A stretch of DNA of 64,000 nt from Oceanomicrobium pacificus (GTDB lineage: Bacteria > Pseudomonadota > Alphaproteobacteria > Rhodobacterales > Rhodobacteraceae): positions 186,001-250,000 of the forward strand of contig NZ_WUWG01000003.1 in the NCBI RefSeq assembly GCF_009833495.1, given 5' to 3'. A program made the position numbers and the translations under genes. Below are positions 32,884 to 41,609 of this stretch, piece after piece. The notes under the pieces were generated by a model. The model was not told where the DNA came from. It searched no databases and worked only from the letters and a program-made list of their open reading frames with translations. Numbering within the stretch: position 1 is the first letter of the stretch; every line of letters begins with the position of its first letter.

Positions 32884-35166
32884 ATGGAGCGCTTTGCCGC
32901 ACCGATCTCGGAAACCATCTGGGACATGAAATACCGGTTCAAGGAACCGGGCGGTGTGCCTATCGACGCCACGGTCGAGGATAGCTGGCGCCGCGTGGCC
33001 CGGTCGCTCGCCGCCGTGGAAGAGCCCGGCGCACGCGACGATTGGGAAGCGCGGTTCTATGACGCGCTGGAGGATTTCAAGTTCCTGCCGGCCGGCCGTA
33101 TCCTTGCCGGCGCCGGAACCGGGCGGGCGGTGACGCTCTTCAACTGTTTCGTGATGGGCACCATCCCCGACAGTATGGGCGGCATTTTCGACAATCTGAA
33201 AGAGGCGGCGCTGACCATGCAGCAGGGCGGCGGGATCGGGTATGATTTTTCCACCATCCGGCCCAAGGGCGCGGCGGTGCACGGTGTCGGGGCGGACGCG
33301 TCGGGACCGCTCAGCTTCATGGATGTCTGGGATGCGATGTGCCGCACCATCATGTCGGCCGGGTCGCGCCGGGGCGCGATGATGGCCACCCTGCGCTGCG
33401 ATCATCCCGATATCGAGGATTTCATCGCCGCCAAGCAGGATGCGGCGCGGTTGCGCATGTTCAACCTGTCGGTTCTGGTCACCGATCCGTTCATGGATGC
33501 GGTCAAGGCGGACGGTCCCTGGGATCTTGTTTTCGAGGGCCGTGTCTACCGCACGGTGCAGGCGCGCGACCTGTGGAACCGGATCATGCGCGCGACGTAT
33601 GACTATGCCGAGCCGGGGGTGATTTTCATCGACCGGATCAACCAGCGCAACAACCTCCACTATGCGGAAACGATCAGCGCGACCAACCCGTGCGGCGAGC
33701 AGCCCCTGCCGCCTTACGGTGCCTGCCTGCTCGGGTCGATCAACCTCGCGCGGCTGGTCGATGACCCGTTCGGTGCGGCGGCCGGCATCGACGAGGCACG
33801 GCTTGACGACCTTGTCGGCACGGCGGTCCGGATGATGGACAATGTGGTCGACGCGTCGCGCTTCCCGCTGCCCGAGCAGGCCGCCGAGGCACAGGCCAAG
33901 CGGCGGATCGGGCTTGGTGTGACCGGCTTGGCGGATGCGCTCCTGATGATGGGGCTGCGCTATGGCGCGCCGGAAGCCGCGCGCCAGGCCTCGCGCTGGT
34001 TGCACCGCATCGCCCGCGCGGCCTATCTGGCCTCGGCGCGTCTGGCAGCCGAGAAGGGATCCTTTCCGCTCTATGAGGAAGCGCCGTTTCTGGCGTCGGA
34101 CATGATGCAGCGGCTGGGGCCGGAGGTGCAGGACGCGGTGCGCGAAAACGGGATCCGCAACGCGCTTCTGACCTCGATCGCGCCCACCGGCACGATCAGC
34201 CTCTATGCGGGCAATGTGTCGAGCGGGATCGAACCGGTCTTTGCCTATGCCTACAAGCGCAAGGTGCTGCAGCCCGATGGCAGCCGTGTCGAGGAGGAGG
34301 TCGTCGACCATGCGGTGCAGCTTTGGCGCGCTTTGCACGCGGACGCACCGTTGCCCGACCATTTTGTCGACTCCCAGTCGTTGACGCCTGCCGACCATGT
34401 GGCGATGCAGGCGGCGGCACAGGATTGGGTCGACAGTTCGATATCCAAGACCATCAACTGCCCCGAGGATATCTCCTTCGAGGCGTTCAAGGATGTCTAC
34501 ATGGCGGCCTGGGATCAGGGCTGCAAGGGCTGCACCACCTACCGCCCGAACGCCGTCACCGGCTCGGTGCTGAGCGTATCGGAGAAGAGTGAGGACGCAC
34601 CGCAGGCCGATCAGGGCGCGGACGTGGTCTATATTGCCGAACCGCTCGACCGGCCGGAGGCGCTCGAGGGCAACACTTACAAGATCAAATGGCCAGAAAC
34701 CGAACATGCGATCTACATCACGATCAATGATGTGGTGACGGGCGGCACCCGCCGGCCGTTCGAGGTGTTCATCAATTCCAAGAATATGGAGCATTTCGCC
34801 TGGACTGTGGCGCTGACGCGGATGATATCTGCCGTGTTCCGGCGCGGGGGCGATGTGAGCTTCGTGGTTGAGGAACTGAAAGCCGTTTTCGACCCGCGCG
34901 GCGGCGCGTGGATGGAGGGGCGGTACGTGCCCTCGATCCTGGCCGCGATCGGCGGGGTGATCGAACGGCACATGATCGAGATCGGGTTTCTGGCGGGCGA
35001 GGGGCTCGGCCTCAAGTCCGACCCCCATGCCGCGCCGGAGGCCGAGGTCAAGGCCGTGGGCGAGGCACCGCGCGGACCGGCCTGTCCGAACTGCGGCCAG
35101 TATGCGCTGCAGATGGTCGAGGGCTGCATGACCTGCATGGAGTGCGGACACAGCAAATGCGGGTAG
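32884..35166 (+). CDS. nrdJ: Adenosylcobalamin-dependent (class II) ribonucleotide reductase
   Basis: 760 residues; reduces ribonucleotides to deoxyribonucleotides with coenzyme B12 as radical source, with or without oxygen. The ATG follows CAGGAG. The active-site block SATNPCGEQPLPPYGACLLGS lies near residue 268 and TISLYAGNVSSGIEPVF near 440. A Cys-rich tail (CPNCG...CMTCMECGHSKC) carries the exchangeable cysteines. It is shorter than the roughly 900-1200-residue NrdJ proteins of many alphaproteobacteria, with no ATP-cone at the N-terminus. DNA synthesis here would depend on B12 unless another reductase exists elsewhere. A methyltransferase gene follows after 16 bases. Confidence 0.95.
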   Translation: MERFAAPISETIWDMKYRFKEPGGVPIDATVEDSWRRVARSLAAVEEPGARDDWEARFYDALEDFKFLPAGRILAGAGTGRAVTLFNCFVMGTIPDSMGGIFDNLKEAALTMQQGGGIGYDFSTIRPKGAAVHGVGADASGPLSFMDVWDAMCRTIMSAGSRRGAMMATLRCDHPDIEDFIAAKQDAARLRMFNLSVLVTDPFMDAVKADGPWDLVFEGRVYRTVQARDLWNRIMRATYDYAEPGVIFIDRINQRNNLHYAETISATNPCGEQPLPPYGACLLGSINLARLVDDPFGAAAGIDEARLDDLVGTAVRMMDNVVDASRFPLPEQAAEAQAKRRIGLGVTGLADALLMMGLRYGAPEAARQASRWLHRIARAAYLASARLAAEKGSFPLYEEAPFLASDMMQRLGPEVQDAVRENGIRNALLTSIAPTGTISLYAGNVSSGIEPVFAYAYKRKVLQPDGSRVEEEVVDHAVQLWRALHADAPLPDHFVDSQSLTPADHVAMQAAAQDWVDSSISKTINCPEDISFEAFKDVYMAAWDQGCKGCTTYRPNAVTGSVLSVSEKSEDAPQADQGADVVYIAEPLDRPEALEGNTYKIKWPETEHAIYITINDVVTGGTRRPFEVFINSKNMEHFAWTVALTRMISAVFRRGGDVSFVVEELKAVFDPRGGAWMEGRYVPSILAAIGGVIERHMIEIGFLAGEGLGLKSDPHAAPEAEVKAVGEAPRGPACPNCGQYALQMVEGCMTCMECGHSKCG

Positions 35167-35182
35167 CAGGCAGCAGACGGGC

Positions 35183-35917
35183 ATGAGCCGCGACGGCCAT
35201 TTCGACGCGGAAATTGCGCGCGACTATGACCGGCTGCACGGGCCGGCCAAACCTTCCGATCTGGACCCAATGATCAATCTGCTGGTCACGCTGGCGGGCG
35301 ATGGAGCGGCGCTGGAATTTGCGATCGGCACCGGCCGCGTCGCGCTGCCGCTGGCGGCCCGCGGTGTGCAGGTCTCGGGGATTGAGATGTCGCAGCCCAT
35401 GGTGGACCGGTTGCGCGAAAAACCGGGTGGCGACGCGATCGACGTCAAGATCGGCGACATGGTGGCGGCGCGCAAGGGCAGCGGCTATGCACTTGTCTAT
35501 CTGGTCTACAACACGATCGACAATCTGGTGACCCAGAGTGGCCAGTTGGCCTGTTTCACAAATGCCGCGCGGCATCTGGCGCCGGGCGGTCGGTTTCTGG
35601 TCGAAACGCTGGTGCCGCCGCTGCGCGATCTGCCGCGCGGGCAGACGGAACGGGCTTTCAGCCACGGCCACGGGCACTGGGGCATCGACCGGTTTGACCT
35701 CGTGACCCAGCGCTATACGTCGACCCATTTCCGCGAAGACCCGCAAGGCATCCGCCGCACCACCATTCCGTTCCGCTATGCGTGGCCATCGGAACTGGAC
35801 CTGATGGCGTTGATGGCCGGATTGGAACTGGAACAGAGGTGGGCCGGCTGGGACCGCAGCCCGTTCACCGAAGACAGCCGCCAGCATGTGTCCGTGTGGC
35901 GCAAGCGGCAGGCGTGA
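35183..35917 (+). CDS. Class I SAM-dependent methyltransferase
   Basis: 244 residues with a Rossmann-like SAM fold: motif I ALEFAIGTGRVALPLAARG (about residues 43-61), acidic motif GIEMSQPMVDRL, and motif IV-like YALVYLVYNTIDNLVTQ. The substrate is unknown. The gene follows nrdJ by 16 bases on the same strand and is probably co-transcribed, but no functional tie is evident. Confidence 0.8.
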   Translation: MSRDGHFDAEIARDYDRLHGPAKPSDLDPMINLLVTLAGDGAALEFAIGTGRVALPLAARGVQVSGIEMSQPMVDRLREKPGGDAIDVKIGDMVAARKGSGYALVYLVYNTIDNLVTQSGQLACFTNAARHLAPGGRFLVETLVPPLRDLPRGQTERAFSHGHGHWGIDRFDLVTQRYTSTHFREDPQGIRRTTIPFRYAWPSELDLMALMAGLELEQRWAGWDRSPFTEDSRQHVSVWRKRQA

Positions 35918-35926
35918 CGCGGCCCG

Positions 35927-36679
35927 TCAGTCGAACAGCGTCTCTGCCGCCGCGACGATCTCCCGCGATCCGAAGGGCGCATTGACGAGCGCCATGCCGC
36001 TGCCGGTCATCCCGCGTCCCTTGCCCATGTCGAACCCCACTTCCGACACCAGGGGCCGGAGCGGGCGCAGACCGGCTAGAAGCGCCGTGTGCCGCGCCTC
36101 CGGCAAGATCGGATACCAGATTGCGAGGCTGGCCTCGGGCCATTTCCGCACCAGCTTCAGTGCGAATGCTGCCGCACTCTCATATTCGGATTTGATCTCG
36201 TAGCTCGGGTCCACGAGCACCAGCCCCTTGCGCGGCCGGGGCGGCGACAGGGCCAGCACACCCTCATATCCGTCGCGGCGATGCACTTCCGCGCCGAGCG
36301 GGCCAAGGGCACGTTTCAGCGCGGCATTCTCGGCCGGATGAAGCTCCATCAGGGCGATCCGGTCGTCGGGCCGCAGGATCTGCCGCGCGATCATCGGAGA
36401 ACCGGGATAGGCTGAAGGCCCGTGCCTGTCGCGCACCGTGTCCACGGCATCTTTCAGCGGACCGTCCGGCAGAGCGACGCGCCCGATGCCGGTTGCCGCT
36501 TCGCCGGTCTTCAGCGCCTCGGGAGCGGACAAATCATAGAGCCCGCGCCCGGCATGGGTTTCGAGATAGCTGATCGCCCGGGGCTTGCGCGTCAGACGCG
36601 CGAGCAGTCCCGCAAGGATCATGTGCTTGTGCAGGTCCGCCGGATTCCCGGCATGATAGCCATGTTGATAGGACAGCAT
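35927..36679 (-). CDS. rlmJ: 23S rRNA (adenine(2030)-N6)-methyltransferase
   Basis: 250 residues of the RlmJ/DUF519 family, which methylates A2030 of 23S rRNA. It opens MLSYQHGYHAGNPADLHKHM, has ETHAGRGLYDL (SAM region) and the catalytic motif LVLVDPSYEIKSEY, corresponding to the Asp-Pro-Pro-Tyr of N6-adenine methylases. It is somewhat shorter than the E. coli enzyme (280). It is convergent with the upstream methyltransferase gene and lies after the secreted-protein gene on the same strand. Confidence 0.88.
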   Translation of the reverse strand: MLSYQHGYHAGNPADLHKHMILAGLLARLTRKPRAISYLETHAGRGLYDLSAPEALKTGEAATGIGRVALPDGPLKDAVDTVRDRHGPSAYPGSPMIARQILRPDDRIALMELHPAENAALKRALGPLGAEVHRRDGYEGVLALSPPRPRKGLVLVDPSYEIKSEYESAAAFALKLVRKWPEASLAIWYPILPEARHTALLAGLRPLRPLVSEVGFDMGKGRGMTGSGMALVNAPFGSREIVAAAETLFD

Positions 36680-36690
36680 GGCCCAAGCGG

Positions 36691-37284
36691 CTAACCGATC
36701 CCGTCTTCCTGTGCCAGCATTTTCGGATCCTGCAGCGCGTAGGACCGCCAGACGCGCCCGCCAGACTCGCCCCATGTGACGGTCACGAGGAAGAGCCGGT
36801 CGGCACTGATGCCCAGAAGCAGGACCGCGACCGGCTGGCCGGCTGCGGCTTCCGTGCCGGTTCCGGCAAATTGCGGCAGGCGGCTCATCGCGCAATCCAT
36901 ACGCGCGCCGAGCGCGGGATCGTCGCCGGGGTCGAAACCGTCTGGAAGGTCGGCCCATGCCTCGTCGCGGGCATCCGCGGGCAGGGCGGCAAGGGTCACG
37001 GGCGCGGCAAGGTCGGGCAGGGCAAGCCGCAAGCCGTCCGCGCCGTCCGCCGCGATCGCAAGCGGTTGCGCCGCACCCGGCGGCAGCGGCATCGCCTGGT
37101 TGCCCATCTCGAGTTGCGCGGCACGCGGTTGCAAGGTCCATTCGGCCGCCAGGCGCGGCAGAAGGTCGGGCAGTGCGGCCGCGTCGCCATAGGCACAGAG
37201 GCTCTCGCGCGGGCCTTGCGCGGCCGCGGCGGTGGTCAGGCCGGCCAGCAGGAGCGGCACGGCAATGAAAGTGGTCAGTCGCAT
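36691..37284 (-). CDS. Secreted protein of unknown function
   Basis: 197 residues. The ATG at 37284 gives a clean signal peptide (MRLTTFIAVPLLLAGLTTAAAA, cleavage near AAAQG); earlier in-frame starts would bury it. The mature part is acidic and Ala/Leu/Pro-rich with two cysteines (SLCAYGD, RMDCAMS) that could form a disulfide, and ends in LFLVTVTWGESGGRVWRSY. I recognise no family. It lies 11 bases upstream of rlmJ on the same strand and may be co-transcribed. Confidence 0.7.
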   Translation of the reverse strand: MRLTTFIAVPLLLAGLTTAAAAQGPRESLCAYGDAAALPDLLPRLAAEWTLQPRAAQLEMGNQAMPLPPGAAQPLAIAADGADGLRLALPDLAAPVTLAALPADARDEAWADLPDGFDPGDDPALGARMDCAMSRLPQFAGTGTEAAAGQPVAVLLLGISADRLFLVTVTWGESGGRVWRSYALQDPKMLAQEDGIG

Positions 37285-37525
37285 GGTTGGGGGCCCTTGC
37301 GTGATCGGGGCCGCGAGCCGATCCCGCGGCGCAGCACCCCAGATCAAGCACTTTGGCGAAGGGATTGGAATGGCAGGGCACTGTTCTTTGCTGCAGTGCG
37401 ACAAGGCGCCGCGCCGGAAGCGCAGCGGCAGCGGGTGAATTCGTCGGTCTGCTGGCTTAGGTCATGGGCCGAGGCGGCGCGTCCGCGCCGTGCACAGCAT
37501 ACATGCCCCAAGAAGGAGAGAGCCT

Positions 37526-38074
37526 ATGAAAACCGGCTACAAACTGCCCGAGGTCACATTCCACACCCGCGTTCGCGACGAGAGCATCGAAGGCCCGAAC
37601 CCGTTCCGCTGGGAGGACAAGACCACGTCCGACTATTTCAAGGGCAAGCGGGTCATCCTCTTCTCCCTGCCGGGCGCCTTCACGCCGACTTGCTCGACCT
37701 ACCAGTTGCCGGGCTTCGAGAAGGGCTTTGCCGAGTTCCAGGCCGAAGGGATCGACGCGATCTACTGCATGTCCGTGAACGACAGTTTCGTCATGAACAA
37801 ATGGGCGCAGGACCAGAAACTGGAAAATGTCGGCGTCATACCCGACGGATCGGGCGAGTTCACCCGCCGCGTCGGCATGCTCGTGCGCAAGGACAATCTG
37901 GGTTTCGGCCTGCGGTCCTGGCGCTATGCGGCCATCGTCAATGACGGTGTGGTCGAGGCATGGTTCGAGGAGCCGGGCCTGTGTGACAATCACAGCGAAG
38001 ACCCTTACGGCGAGAGCGCGCCGGAAACCCTGCTGGCCTGGCTGAAAGAGGCGAATGCCGAACAGGCCGCCTGA
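37526..38074 (+). CDS. Peroxiredoxin (Prx5-like)
   Basis: 182 residues; thiol peroxidase that reduces peroxides through peroxidatic Cys56 in the PGAFTPTCSTYQLPG motif, followed by FEKGFAEFQAEGIDAIYCMSVND. A second cysteine in EEPGLCDNHSEDPYG near residue 151 could be the resolving Cys, as in Prx5 proteins. The start ATG (MKTGYKLPEVTF) follows AAGGAGAGAG. No fused glutaredoxin domain is present. It stands alone between a minus-strand gene and rpsD. Confidence 0.93.
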   Translation: MKTGYKLPEVTFHTRVRDESIEGPNPFRWEDKTTSDYFKGKRVILFSLPGAFTPTCSTYQLPGFEKGFAEFQAEGIDAIYCMSVNDSFVMNKWAQDQKLENVGVIPDGSGEFTRRVGMLVRKDNLGFGLRSWRYAAIVNDGVVEAWFEEPGLCDNHSEDPYGESAPETLLAWLKEANAEQAA

Positions 38075-38125
38075 GGCTTCCGGTGCCTGCGCCCGCGCGG
38101 GTGCGGGCCTGACCGTCGCCGGCCA

Positions 38126-38153
38126 TTGACAGCCGGCGGCGAATCCCTATAAC
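38126..38153 (+). promoter_or_regulatory. Strong sigma-70 promoter of rpsD
   Basis: TTGACA (38126-38131), 16-base spacer, TATAAC (38148-38153): the best consensus promoter noticed in the window. A start near 38160 would give a leader of about 120 bases before the rpsD GTG. Confidence 0.7.
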
Positions 38154-38242
38154 CGCGCACTTCGGTGCCTTGCGCCGCATTTATTGGTGTTTGTGGCCCC
38201 CGCGAGGGGATGCCTGTCGCCCAAGGGCAAATTGGCCTGCGG

Positions 38243-38275
38243 GAAAGGAAAGCACCTTTCATAGTGATGAAAGGA
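38243..38275 (+). promoter_or_regulatory. Candidate translational switch in the rpsD leader
   Basis: Three segments: A GAAAGG (38243-38248), B CCTTTCAT (38255-38262), C ATGAAAGG (38267-38274). B pairs perfectly with C (8 bp, loop AGTG), which hides the Shine-Dalgarno AAAGGA at 38270-38275, seven bases before the GTG start. A can instead pair with B, which frees C. Ribosomal protein S4 represses its own synthesis in other bacteria, so this may be its target (inference). Confidence 0.5.
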
Positions 38276-38282
38276 TCCAGCC

Positions 38283-38903
38283 GTGACCAAACGCACGTCT
38301 GCCAAGTACAAGATCGACCGCCGCATGGGCGAAAACATCTGGGGCCGTCCGAAGTCCCCGGTGAACCGCCGCGAATACGGCCCGGGCCAGCACGGCCAGC
38401 GCCGCAAGGGCAAACTGTCCGATTTCGGTATCCAGCTGCGCGCCAAACAGAAGCTGAAAGGCTACTATGGCGACCTGACCGAGAAACAGTTCCGCCGCAT
38501 CTATGCCGAAGCCGAGCGTCTGCGCGGCGACACCGGTGAGAACCTCGTCGGCCTGCTCGAGCGCCGCCTCGACGCCGTGGTCTACCGCGCCAAGTTCGTG
38601 CCGACCGTCTTCGCCGCCCGCCAGTTCGTGAACCACGGCCATGTGCTGGTGAACGGCAAGCGCGTGAACATTCCGTCCTACCGCGTCAACGAAGGCGACG
38701 TGATCGAGATCCGCGACCGCTCCAAGCAGCTGGCCGTTGTCCTCGAAGCCGTTGGCCTCGCCGAGCGTGACACGCCGGACTATATCAACGTGGACACGTC
38801 CAAGATGACCGCCGAGTTCGTGCGCACCCCGTCGCTGGGTGATGTGCCTTACCCGGTGATGATGGAACCGAACCTCGTCGTCGAATTCTACGCCAAGAAC
38901 TGA
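38283..38903 (+). CDS. rpsD: 30S ribosomal protein S4
   Basis: 206 residues, full length. S4 binds 16S rRNA early in 30S assembly. The start is GTG, with AAAGGA seven bases upstream, and the protein begins [20 protein letters not shown]. The S4 RNA-binding domain is at about residues 97-160 ([40 protein letters not shown]), and the tail [14 protein letters not shown] is standard. It stands alone with its own promoter and terminator, outside a ribosomal protein operon. Confidence 0.98.
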   Translation: MTKRTSAKYKIDRRMGENIWGRPKSPVNRREYGPGQHGQRRKGKLSDFGIQLRAKQKLKGYYGDLTEKQFRRIYAEAERLRGDTGENLVGLLERRLDAVVYRAKFVPTVFAARQFVNHGHVLVNGKRVNIPSYRVNEGDVIEIRDRSKQLAVVLEAVGLAERDTPDYINVDTSKMTAEFVRTPSLGDVPYPVMMEPNLVVEFYAKN

Positions 38904-38926
38904 TCCGGTTCTGGCAACCCGATACG

Positions 38927-38962
38927 AAGGGGCCGTTCCTGCGGGAGCGGCCCTTTTCTTTT
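38927..38962 (+). terminator. Intrinsic terminator of rpsD
   Basis: GGGCCGTTCC and GGAGCGGCCC flank a 4-base loop (stem about 38930-38953, one G-T pair), extended by AA/TT and followed by TTTTCTTTT. It lies 24 bases after the rpsD stop. Confidence 0.9.
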
Positions 38963-39008
38963 GCGCCGCCCCGCATGGATCCGTCCCCGCACCTGTGGAG
39001 CGCAAGCA

Positions 39009-39506
39009 ATGACCCGATCCAGACCCGTTCTTCATCTTTTCTGCGGCAAGGCCGCATCGGGAAAGTCGACACTGGCCGCCCGCATTGCGGCAAGGGAGGG
39101 CGCCCTTCTGGTGTCGGAGGATGGCTGGCTTCACACGCTTTTCGGGCCGGACATGCGGAGCCTCGACGATTACGTCGCCCGTGTTGCGCGGCTGCGTGCG
39201 GTTCTGGGGCCGCATCTGGCGGACCTGCTGGGGGCAGGTCAGTCTGTCGTCCTTGATGCGCCGGCCAACACCGTCGCCACGCGGGACTGGATGCGCGGCC
39301 TACTGGACGCCAGCGGCGCGGATCACATGCTCCATGTGATCGACGTTCCGGACGATGTTTGTCTGGCGCGGCTTCGGGCGCGAAACGCGTCCGGCAACCA
39401 TCCGTTCACGCTGTCTGAGACACAGTTCAAGCGGCTATCGCAGCATTTCGTGCCGCCTGCCGCCAGCGAAGGGTTCAAGGTCGAGCAGCATAATGTAACC
39501 GGCTAG
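39009..39506 (+). CDS. P-loop ATP-binding (kinase-like) protein
   Basis: 165 residues starting MTRSRPVLHLFCGKAASGKS. The Walker A motif CGKAASGKST (about residues 12-21) near the N-terminus is followed by a long helical region and VVLDAPANTVATRDWMRGLL, then HVIDVPDDVCLARLRARN, whose Arg-rich end resembles the LID of small kinases (zeta-toxin/shikimate-kinase-like AAA_33 family). No antitoxin-like gene is adjacent, so a toxin role is not supported. The phosphorylated substrate is unknown. The stop lies inside a palindrome shared with the convergent methyltransferase. Confidence 0.75.
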   Translation: MTRSRPVLHLFCGKAASGKSTLAARIAAREGALLVSEDGWLHTLFGPDMRSLDDYVARVARLRAVLGPHLADLLGAGQSVVLDAPANTVATRDWMRGLLDASGADHMLHVIDVPDDVCLARLRARNASGNHPFTLSETQFKRLSQHFVPPAASEGFKVEQHNVTG

Positions 39507-39512
39507 CCGGTT
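39497..39512. repeat. 16-bp perfect palindrome across a stop codon
   Basis: AACCGGCTAGCCGGTT contains the TAG stop of the kinase-like gene (39504-39506) and ends three bases before the convergent methyltransferase stop. As RNA it forms a 6-bp stem with loop CTAG. It could be a weak bidirectional terminator or a protein site. Confidence 0.5.
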
Positions 39513-39514
39513 CG

Positions 39515-40159
39515 TCAGGCGCTCCGGGCGATATAGCCCATACTCGTTCGACTGGGTGGTCCGGACGCAAATGGATGCACCGTCACATCTGAAAACCCCG
39601 CCGCGCCAAGCTCTGCAACCAGATCATCGGGGCGCAGTGTCCGGTGCTGCCAGCGCATCCAGACAAGTGCATTGCACCAGTGCGGCTTGCTGGCGACCAG
39701 AAGCAATGTTCCACCGGGGTGCAGGAGCATCCGCAGATGCCGCAGGGCCGCGCCGGTGTCGGGCAGATGCTCGATCACATGGGCGCAAAGGAGCGTATCG
39801 AACCCTGCGCTCCCGACCCATCCGTCGCCGAGCGCACCCTGCCGGCAGGTGACCGGCAGCGCGCAGGCCGACAGGGTGGCGCGGGCCTGATCGAGCATCG
39901 GTCGGGACGGGTCGACGAGCGTCAGCGGTCCCGGCCGAGCGGCCTGTTGCGCATAGGCGAGCGCGAAATCGCCCGCGCCCGTCCCGATATCGGCCACCGC
40001 GCCGCCCGGCGCGAGCGCACCCGCCCGGTCGGCGGCCGAGACGAATTGCCCGTAAGCCCGCGCATAGCCCAGCCGCGTGACCGTGCGCCGCCACGCATCG
40101 GCGGCGCGGTCGTAGCGGCGCACCAGTCGCGGGTGGGCAGGCAGGGCCGGATCGCTCAT
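39515..40159 (-). CDS. Class I SAM-dependent methyltransferase
   Basis: 214 residues. SAM-binding motif I AVADIGTGAGDFALAYA (about residues 54-70), then LTLVDPSRPMLDQARATL, and DTLLCAHVIEHLPDTGAALRHL followed by LLHPGGTLLLVASKP, all typical of the Methyltransf_11 group (UbiE-like fold). The substrate is not evident; a small-molecule target is more likely than RNA. It converges on the kinase-like gene and diverges from the MFS gene. Confidence 0.8.
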   Translation of the reverse strand: MSDPALPAHPRLVRRYDRAADAWRRTVTRLGYARAYGQFVSAADRAGALAPGGAVADIGTGAGDFALAYAQQAARPGPLTLVDPSRPMLDQARATLSACALPVTCRQGALGDGWVGSAGFDTLLCAHVIEHLPDTGAALRHLRMLLHPGGTLLLVASKPHWCNALVWMRWQHRTLRPDDLVAELGAAGFSDVTVHPFASGPPSRTSMGYIARSA

Positions 40160-40265
40160 GGCCCAAAGCGTCCCACAGCGGCGGCCATGCAGGCAAGGGG
40201 AAGAAACGCACAGGCTCGCGGCTTTCGCGCTGGCCCCAGCACGCGATCTTGGGTAGGAGCGGCGC

Positions 40266-41537
40266 ATGGCCCTTTTCCCGACTTTCGCGCCTGTTCCCGT
40301 CACAGACGCCCATCTTCTGCCGCGCTGGCGCCGGCCGGAAACGCTGTTGGTGCTCATGTCGATCGCGGTGCCGCTTGCCTTCTCCACGTGGCTGGCGCTC
40401 CTGAACAATTTCGTCATCGAGCGGGCGGCGTTCGACGGGGTGAAGATCGGCTGGCTACAGACCGTGCGCGAGATCCCGGGCTTCCTGGCGGTGGGCGTGA
40501 TCTACCTGCTGCTCTTCATGCGCGAGCAGACACTCGCGATGGCCACGCTCCTGATGCTCGGCGCAGCGGTGGCGGTGACCGGCTGGTTCCCGAGCTTCCA
40601 GGGCCTGTTGCTGACCACGCTCGTCTCCTCCATCGGGTTTCACTATTTCGAAACGGTCAACCAGTCGCTGCAATTGCAATGGGTCTCCAAGGCGCGGGCG
40701 CCGCAACTGATGGGCTGGCTGGTCGCAGCCGGGTCCGGCGCCTCGCTCGTCGTCTATGGTGCGCTGGTGCTCGCCTGGCCGCGGCTCGGGCTCGACTATG
40801 ACAGTTTCTACCTGATGGGTGGCGGGGCGACCGTGCTCATCACGCTTTACTGCATGATCGTCTTCCCGAAATTCGAGAGCCCCGATGTGCAGCGCAAGGA
40901 GATCGTCCTGCGTCGCCGCTACTGGCTCTATTACGCGCTGCAATTCATGTCCGGCGCGCGGCGGCAGATCTTCGTCGTCTTCGCCGCCTTCATGATGGTC
41001 GAGCGGTTCGGCTTCCATGTGCATGAGGTCACGGCGCTGTTCCTGATCAACTATGTGGCCAACATGATCTTCGCGCCGCTCATGGGCAAGGCGGTCAGCC
41101 TCTTCGGCGAGCGGCGGGCGCTCGTGTTCGAATATGCGGGCCTGACGCTGGTTTTCCTCGCCTATGGGGGGATATACTATTTCGGCTGGGGCGTGGTTCT
41201 GGCGGCGGTGCTCTATGTGGTGGACCATCTGTTCTTCGCGCTCGCCTTCGCGATGAAGACCTATTTCCAGAAGATCGCGGACCCTTCGGACATTGCGCCG
41301 ACAAGTGCCGTGGCCTTCACGATCAACCATATCGCCGCCGTGTTCCTGCCGGCAGGGCTGGGCTATCTGTGGGTCACCTCGCCCGGGGCCGTGTTCGGTC
41401 TGGCGGCCGCGATGGCGGTCGGTTCGCTCATCCTGTCGCTGATGATCCCGCGCCATCCAGAGCCGGGACGGGAGACGGTCTTTTCCCGGAAACCCGTATC
41501 GCTGACTTCTCAGCGCCCGGGCATCACCGAAGGGTGA
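40266..41537 (+). CDS. MFS-type transporter, substrate unknown
   Basis: 423 residues with about twelve hydrophobic helices (first at about 27-47, last near 380-400) in two halves separated by a charged loop (FPKFESPDVQRKEIVLRRRYW). MGKAVSLFGERRALVFEYAG resembles motif A in the second half; the first half lacks a clear motif A. FETVNQSLQLQWVSKARAPQLMG is distinctive but I cannot assign a subfamily. The tail is Pro/Arg-rich. The gene stands apart from obvious metabolic partners and lies 72 bases before msrA. Confidence 0.7.
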   Translation: MALFPTFAPVPVTDAHLLPRWRRPETLLVLMSIAVPLAFSTWLALLNNFVIERAAFDGVKIGWLQTVREIPGFLAVGVIYLLLFMREQTLAMATLLMLGAAVAVTGWFPSFQGLLLTTLVSSIGFHYFETVNQSLQLQWVSKARAPQLMGWLVAAGSGASLVVYGALVLAWPRLGLDYDSFYLMGGGATVLITLYCMIVFPKFESPDVQRKEIVLRRRYWLYYALQFMSGARRQIFVVFAAFMMVERFGFHVHEVTALFLINYVANMIFAPLMGKAVSLFGERRALVFEYAGLTLVFLAYGGIYYFGWGVVLAAVLYVVDHLFFALAFAMKTYFQKIADPSDIAPTSAVAFTINHIAAVFLPAGLGYLWVTSPGAVFGLAAAMAVGSLILSLMIPRHPEPGRETVFSRKPVSLTSQRPGITEG

Positions 41538-41549
41538 CAAGCTGACACC

Positions 41550-41578
41550 TTGGATCGGGGGCGCGGCGGGCTTATCTT
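41550..41578 (+). promoter_or_regulatory. Possible promoter of msrA
   Basis: TTGGAT (41550) and TATCTT (41573) with a 17-base spacer, 31 bases before the msrA ATG and just after the MFS stop. Confidence 0.4.
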
Positions 41579-41609
41579 CCCTCTGACGCCAACCCAACCA
41601 AGGATCATC

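Noticed and set aside
39009-39506. A zeta-toxin/antitoxin module
   Set aside because: Only the kinase-like gene exists; the upstream gene is rpsD with a terminator and the downstream gene is a convergent methyltransferase.
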